Of a stretch of 18,962 nt of DNA, positions 14,932 to 18,962 are shown in pieces. The notes beneath the pieces are model-generated. The model ran no database searches and had not been told where the DNA came from. It saw nothing but the letters and a program-made list of their open reading frames with translations. Position 1 is the first letter of the stretch; the number at the start of each line of letters is the position of its first letter. A program made the translations under genes and the position numbers. The DNA is taken from NCBI GenBank assembly GCA_035620515.1, contig DASPGR010000046.1, positions 1 through 18,962 of the forward strand, read 5' to 3'. This DNA comes from SG8-41 sp035620515. Lineage in GTDB: Bacteria; Pseudomonadota; Gammaproteobacteria; Burkholderiales; SG8-41.

Positions 14932-14941
14932 GATACCGCGT

Positions 14942-15089
14942 GTTGAACGGCGGCGAAGCCGTCGGTTCGAACACGCGGAGTTAGCCCGGCGCGATAGCGT
15001 CCGAGGTTAACGCGAGTTGAACGGCGGCGAAACCGTCCGTTCGAACACGCGGAGTTAAAGCGGCGCCGCAGGCGTCCGCGTTTAGCGTT
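14942..15089. repeat. Two tandem 74-bp hairpin modules
   Basis: GTTGAACGGCGGCGAA starts at 14942 and again at 15016, a 74-bp period. The two units are closely similar over their first 45 nt and diverge towards the end. Each unit has an ACGGC/GCCGT-type stem, decayed to ACGG/CCGT in copy 2. Copy 1 is extended by outer pairing of CGTGTT with AACACG. Each also has a second stem near GGCGC/GCGTC. Copy 2 contains the perfect palindrome GCGGCGCCGC (15060-15069). It fills the convergent gap between the rhodanese and TctC genes. A terminator or REP-like role is possible, but no T tract is seen. Confidence 0.75.
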
Positions 15090-16059
15090 ACTTCACGGCC
15101 AGCTTGAGATCCCGCACGATCTTGCCCCACTTCGCGTTCTCGGCTGCGACGAACTGGCCGAACGCTTTCGGATCGGTGGCCACGATGTCCGTTCCCAGCG
15201 TTTCGTAAGCCTTTCGCACCTCCGCCGTGCGAAGCAGGTCTGTCACGTCACGCTGGATCCGCTGGATGGCGGCCGGCGGTGTGCCCCGCGGTGCAAGCAG
15301 TCCCGTCCACAGCGAGGCGTCGTAGCCTGGAAGGGTCTCGCCGATGGAGGGCACGTCCGGCAGCTCCGGCGAGCGCTTGGCGGTCGTCACCGCGATGATT
15401 CTCAACTGGCCCGCCCGGTGGTGGGGAAGAATGCTCGAGAGCCCGATGCAACCGATCTTGATCTGTCCGCCAAGAAGATCTGAGCGCACCGGCCCGCTGC
15501 CCTTGTACGGGACGTGCACCATGTCGATGCCGGCCATGTTGACGAACAGCGCCTGGAAGAGGTGCATCGCGCCGCCCTGTCCCGAGGAAGCGTAGTCGAG
15601 CTTGCCCGGATTCTTCTTGGCGAGCGCAATCAGCTCCTTCACCGACGTCACGCCGAGCGAAGGATGCACCACCAGCCCGTAGGGCTGGCTGGCAACCTGC
15701 ATGATGGGCGCAAAGTCGCGCACAGGATGGAATGGAGCCTTCTTGTAAAGGTTCGGAACGATCGTGTGAGGCGTGCCCGTCGCGAGCAGGGTGTATCCGT
15801 CGGCATTCGCCTTGGCGGCGATTTCGGTGCCGATCAAACCGCCTGCGCCCGTGCGGTTGTCGATCACGACCTGCTGCCCCAGACGTTCAGGCAGCTTCGT
15901 TGCAACAATCCGTATCAGGACATCGGTCGAGCCTCCGGCGCCGAATGGAATAATCATGCGGATCGGCTTGTTGGGATACGCCTGTGCGCCCATCGCGCCC
16001 GCCGCAACCTGCATGCCAAGCGCAAAGACCGCCACCAAACTGCAGACACGCAACTTCAT
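15088..16059 (-). CDS. TctC/Bug family periplasmic substrate-binding protein
   Basis: A solute-binding protein of the tripartite tricarboxylate transporter (TTT) type, 323 residues, exported to the periplasm. A signal peptide spans about 1-27 (MKLRVCSLVAVFALG... then MGAQA). The mature start (YPNKPIRMIIPFGAGGSTDVLIRIVA) and VVIDNRTGAGGLIG are Bug hallmarks. DYASSGQGGAMHL and VPYKGSGPVRSDLLGGQI fit the ligand-binding loops. An excellent AGGAGGAG lies just before the ATG at 16059. No TctA or TctB membrane gene is in the window, so it is an orphan, as is common in beta-proteobacteria. Its ligand, presumably a carboxylate, cannot be read from sequence. Confidence 0.94.
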   Translation of the reverse strand: MKLRVCSLVAVFALGMQVAAGAMGAQAYPNKPIRMIIPFGAGGSTDVLIRIVATKLPERLGQQVVIDNRTGAGGLIGTEIAAKANADGYTLLATGTPHTIVPNLYKKAPFHPVRDFAPIMQVASQPYGLVVHPSLGVTSVKELIALAKKNPGKLDYASSGQGGAMHLFQALFVNMAGIDMVHVPYKGSGPVRSDLLGGQIKIGCIGLSSILPHHRAGQLRIIAVTTAKRSPELPDVPSIGETLPGYDASLWTGLLAPRGTPPAAIQRIQRDVTDLLRTAEVRKAYETLGTDIVATDPKAFGQFVAAENAKWGKIVRDLKLAVK

Positions 16060-16222
16060 GTTTTCTCCTCCTTGCATGTGTCGTCACATCGTGACGCCGG
16101 AAGTTTAGCCCAACACGGTCGGCGGCTCCATACCGGCCGCGAGAGTTCCGCATTTCGCAGGATGAAACTTTGCCCGTGCTACTATGCGCCGAGGCCTGGC
16201 GGCGGGCGCGCAGCCAATCCCC

Positions 16223-16894
16223 ATGCTGATTATCAGGGAACTTTGCAAATCGTACGGCGGCGCGCGGCCGCGCGAGTTGCTGCATCGCCTTTCCCTCGAG
16301 GTCGGACGCAGCGAGTACGTCGCCATCCGCGGCGAGTCCGGCGTCGGCAAGTCCACGCTGCTCAATCTCGTTGCCGGGCTCGATCAGCCGGACAGCGGCA
16401 GTATCGTGCTCGATGGCACGGAACTGACGGCGCTGGATGATTCTGCGCGCACGCTGCTGCGCCGGCGCCGCGTCGGTTTCGTCTTCCAGGCGTTTCATCT
16501 GCTGCCGCACCTCACCGTAGGGCAGAACGTGGCGCTGCCTCTGGCTCTCAACGGCACCACGGGGGAAACGGCTGCGCAGCGCGTGGCAGAAATGCTCCGG
16601 GCCGTAAACCTTGACGGCGTCGCGGACACGTATCCGCGCGAGCTTTCCGGCGGAGAAATGCAGCGCGCGGCGATCGCCCGCGCACTGGTTCACAAGCCGT
16701 TGCTGTTGCTCGCGGACGAGCCGACCGGAAATCTGGACCCGGACAGCGCGCTTCAGGTGCTGAGCCTGTTGCGCCAATGCGTGAAAAGCGAAGGCGGGTC
16801 CGGCATACTCGTGACCCATTCCGAACGCGCAGCAGCGACCGCCGATCGCGTGCTGGCGCTGACGCCGGACGGGCTGCAGCCCGTGTCGCCATGA
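16223..16894 (+). CDS. ABC transporter ATP-binding protein (YbbA/LolD type)
   Basis: ATPase subunit of a transporter with the FtsX-like permease encoded next. 223 residues from ATG 16223. It has Walker A GESGVGKST (37-45), Q-loop Gln89 (VFQAFHLLPHL), signature LSGGE (141-145), Walker B LLLLADEP (160-167) and H-loop His199 (VTHSE). The layout matches the MacB/LolD/YbbA group that works mechanically on periplasmic substrates rather than importing solutes. ATG 16184 would add 13 residues (MRRGLAAGAQPIP) that look non-homologous. Neither start has a clear ribosome-binding site. The stop overlaps the permease start by ATGA. Confidence 0.93.
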   Translation: MLIIRELCKSYGGARPRELLHRLSLEVGRSEYVAIRGESGVGKSTLLNLVAGLDQPDSGSIVLDGTELTALDDSARTLLRRRRVGFVFQAFHLLPHLTVGQNVALPLALNGTTGETAAQRVAEMLRAVNLDGVADTYPRELSGGEMQRAAIARALVHKPLLLLADEPTGNLDPDSALQVLSLLRQCVKSEGGSGILVTHSERAAATADRVLALTPDGLQPVSP

Positions 16895-18962
16895 CCACGA
16901 TCGCGATGGCGTTCGTCAACAAGAGGCTTGCGCTGTTGCGCACGCTCGTCCTCGGGCCTTTGCGCGAGAATCCCGCGCGCACGGCGCTTGCTATCGTTGC
17001 GATTGCCCTCGGCGTTGCGCTCGGGGTCGCCGTTCATCTCGTCAACGCCAGTGCCATCAGCGAGTTCGAGGTTGCGGCCCGGCATCTGGCCGGCGAGGCC
17101 GATCTCGTGATACGCGGCCCCCGCGGCGGTTTTGACGAAGCCCTGTACCCAAAGCTCGCGCGTCTGCCCCAGGTCGAGGCGGCGAGCCCTGCGCTGGATC
17201 TGGAAGTCCCGCTGGTCGATCACGCCGGGAGCCTGCGCGTTATCGGTTTCGATGCCCTGCGCGCGGTGCGCGTGCAGCCTTCGCTGGTCCCGGAAGACTA
17301 TGGACTTCTGAGGGATCTCTTCGAGCCGGATGCCGTCATCCTGTCGGCCGCGGCAGCACAATGGCTCGGGGTGAAGGACGGCGCCGAGCTTCGTCTCCGC
17401 GTCGGAACCCGCCCCGTCACGCTGAAAGTGATCGGGACATTGCCTGCCGGCGTCTATCGCCAGCGTATTGCGGTGATGGACATCGCCTCGGCGCAATGGA
17501 GGCTTGGACAGCTCGGACGGCTGAACCGGGTCGCCCTCCGCGTGAAGCCCGGAACCGATGTCGCGGCGCTGCGCGAAAAACTTGGCATGCTCCTGCCCCC
17601 AGGCGTTCAGGTCGAAACGCCGGACAGCGAGAGTGAACGTGGCGCAGCCCTTACCCGCGCTTATCGGCTCAACCTGGACATGCTGGCCCTGATCGCCCTT
17701 TTCACCGGCGCATTCCTGATCTTCTCCTCGCAAGTGCTGGCGCTGCTGCGCCGCCGATCGCAGCTCGCGCTGCTGCGTGCAATGGGGTTGACAAGGGCGG
17801 AGCTGGCCGGATACCTCGTCGCGGAAGGCGCAGCCGTAGGCATCGCCGGCGCCGTGATCGGACTTGCGGCCGGCTATGCGCTTGCACGGGGCGCTCTCTT
17901 TCTTGTCGGCGCGGACCTGGGCGCGGGTTACTTTCGCAGCATCGTCGCGGACCTGGCCTTCGAGCCCGAAGTGCTGGCCGCGTTCTTTGCCCTCGGCGTG
18001 CTGTTTGCAACCCTCGGCACCATCGGCCCGGTACGGGAAGCGGCCCAACGCCCCCCCGCGCGTGCCCTGCGCGCGGGAGACGAGGAAGAGCAGTTGGAAC
18101 GCGCGCGCTCCCCGGCGTCGGGGCTCGCCGCGATTGCCGCGGGTCTGTTGCTGACGACCGCTCCCCCCGTCGACGGCCTGCCGATCGCCGGTTATGCCGC
18201 TATCGCCCTTATTCTGTTTGGCGCGGTTCTTCTCATGCCATGGCTCGCGGCAGCATTATTCGGCCGCTTACCCGTGCCTGCTGGCGCGCCGGCAGCGGTG
18301 GCCATCTCTCAGCTCAAAGCCACGCCGCGGCGGTCAGCCATCAGCATCGCCGCGATTGTCATCAGCTTCAGTTTCATGGTGTCGATGCTGATCATGGTGA
18401 ATTCGTTCCGCGTATCCCTGGAAGCATGGCTCGAGCGCATGCTGCCGGCCGATCTGTACCTGCGTGCGGCGCGCTCCGGTGAAACCGCTTTTCTCACCCC
18501 GGACGAACAGGAGCGCATCGCCTCGATACCGGAGTTCGAGCGGGTGCAGTTTCTTCGCGCCCAGACGGTGCTGCTGTCGTCGGAACACCCGCCGCTGAAT
18601 CTCCACGCCCGGCCGATAGTAGCGGGCGATGTTGGCAAGGTGCTGCCACTCGTCGCTCCCCCGCTCGCGCCGGACGCGGCCGCGCCGCCGCCCGCCTGGA
18701 TTTCCGAAGTGGCCGCCGATCTCCACGGACTGCGGCAGGGAGATCGCTTGCGCTTGCCGATTGGCGGCGAACTCATTTCTTTTACCGTTGCCGGGATCTG
18801 GCGCGACTACGCGCGGCAGAACGGAGCGGTCGTCGTTGACCGCGGACTCTACATCGATGCGACCGGCGACCGTCTCGCCAACGATGCGGCAATCTGGCTG
18901 CGCGCGGGTGTGGATGTACCGCAGGCGCAGCGCGCGTTGCGCAGGGAGCTCGATCCCGAAGC
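16891..18962 (+). CDS. FtsX-like ABC permease (YbbP type), 3' end outside window
   Basis: The frame from ATG 16891 stays open to the end of the window, 690 codons with no stop, so the gene is cut by the window rather than broken. TM1 (about residues 31-52) is followed by a large periplasmic domain (about 53-260). Membrane segments follow near 263-287, 309-333, 363-380, 411-427, 434-458 and 482-506, then a second periplasmic domain (about 507-690). This duplicated layout is that of YbbP-like permeases (about 800 or more residues, about ten TMs), so three TMs are probably missing. RRRSQLALLRAMGLTRAEL is the typical FtsX coupling region. The ATGA overlap couples it to the ATPase. The substrate is unknown; lipid or lipoprotein release is a guess. 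Confidence 0.9.
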   Translation, partial: MTTIAMAFVNKRLALLRTLVLGPLRENPARTALAIVAIALGVALGVAVHLVNASAISEFEVAARHLAGEADLVIRGPRGGFDEALYPKLARLPQVEAASPALDLEVPLVDHAGSLRVIGFDALRAVRVQPSLVPEDYGLLRDLFEPDAVILSAAAAQWLGVKDGAELRLRVGTRPVTLKVIGTLPAGVYRQRIAVMDIASAQWRLGQLGRLNRVALRVKPGTDVAALREKLGMLLPPGVQVETPDSESERGAALTRAYRLNLDMLALIALFTGAFLIFSSQVLALLRRRSQLALLRAMGLTRAELAGYLVAEGAAVGIAGAVIGLAAGYALARGALFLVGADLGAGYFRSIVADLAFEPEVLAAFFALGVLFATLGTIGPVREAAQRPPARALRAGDEEEQLERARSPASGLAAIAAGLLLTTAPPVDGLPIAGYAAIALILFGAVLLMPWLAAALFGRLPVPAGAPAAVAISQLKATPRRSAISIAAIVISFSFMVSMLIMVNSFRVSLEAWLERMLPADLYLRAARSGETAFLTPDEQERIASIPEFERVQFLRAQTVLLSSEHPPLNLHARPIVAGDVGKVLPLVAPPLAPDAAAPPPAWISEVAADLHGLRQGDRLRLPIGGELISFTVAGIWRDYARQNGAVVVDRGLYIDATGDRLANDAAIWLRAGVDVPQAQRALRRELDPE

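Noticed and set aside
14942..15089. CRISPR-like array
   Set aside because: There are only two units, directly abutting with no spacers; they are tandem hairpin repeats.

Overview
The window is GC-rich, densely coded chromosomal DNA, most likely from a betaproteobacterium with a sulfur-oxidizing lifestyle. This rests on an aprM-aprB-aprA plus sat set for oxidizing sulfite through adenylylsulfate (APS), a long beta-type TrpS, and a Bug/TctC-type periplasmic binding protein. The taxonomy is inferred from gene content only. No rRNA, tRNA, CRISPR array, transposase or prophage gene was seen.

Layout. (1) 39-4449: sat on + converges on the minus-strand operon aprM-aprB-aprA. Together they turn sulfite plus AMP into APS, then APS plus pyrophosphate into sulfate and ATP. 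(2) 4570-6683 (+): a YfcE-type metallophosphoesterase with an apparent CTG start, a small coiled-coil protein of the sll1863 stress-response type, and an exported PQQ-dependent aldose dehydrogenase homologue. (3) 6684-9698 (-): trpS, then scpA and scpB of the condensin-like chromosome segregation complex, ending in a repeat-rich gap. Upstream of trpS (9829-10027) lies what looks like a relic of a YciO/Sua5-type gene, next to a 50-bp block of only 22 % GC. (4) 10203-11694: a secreted DUF1223 thioredoxin-like protein (+) converging on an HNH nuclease (-). (5) 11909-14928 (+): an RhlE-type RNA helicase with DEGD in place of DEAD, overlapping by 4 nt a protein with four rhodanese domains, only one of which has an intact active site. 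(6) 14911-15089: heptamer repeats and two tandem 74-bp hairpin modules. (7) 15088-16059 (-): an orphan TctC/Bug binding protein. (8) 16223-18962 (+): an ABC ATPase and a large FtsX-like permease (YbbA/YbbP type) that runs off the end of the window.

The Apr/Sat proteins form one pathway. ScpA and ScpB form one complex with SMC. The ABC ATPase and permease form one transporter. The helicase and tetra-rhodanese are translationally coupled for unknown reasons. I see no wholly new multi-gene system. The most notable items are that coupled pair, the variant motif II, the gene relic upstream of trpS, the tandem hairpin repeats and a possible leaderless small ORF before scpA.
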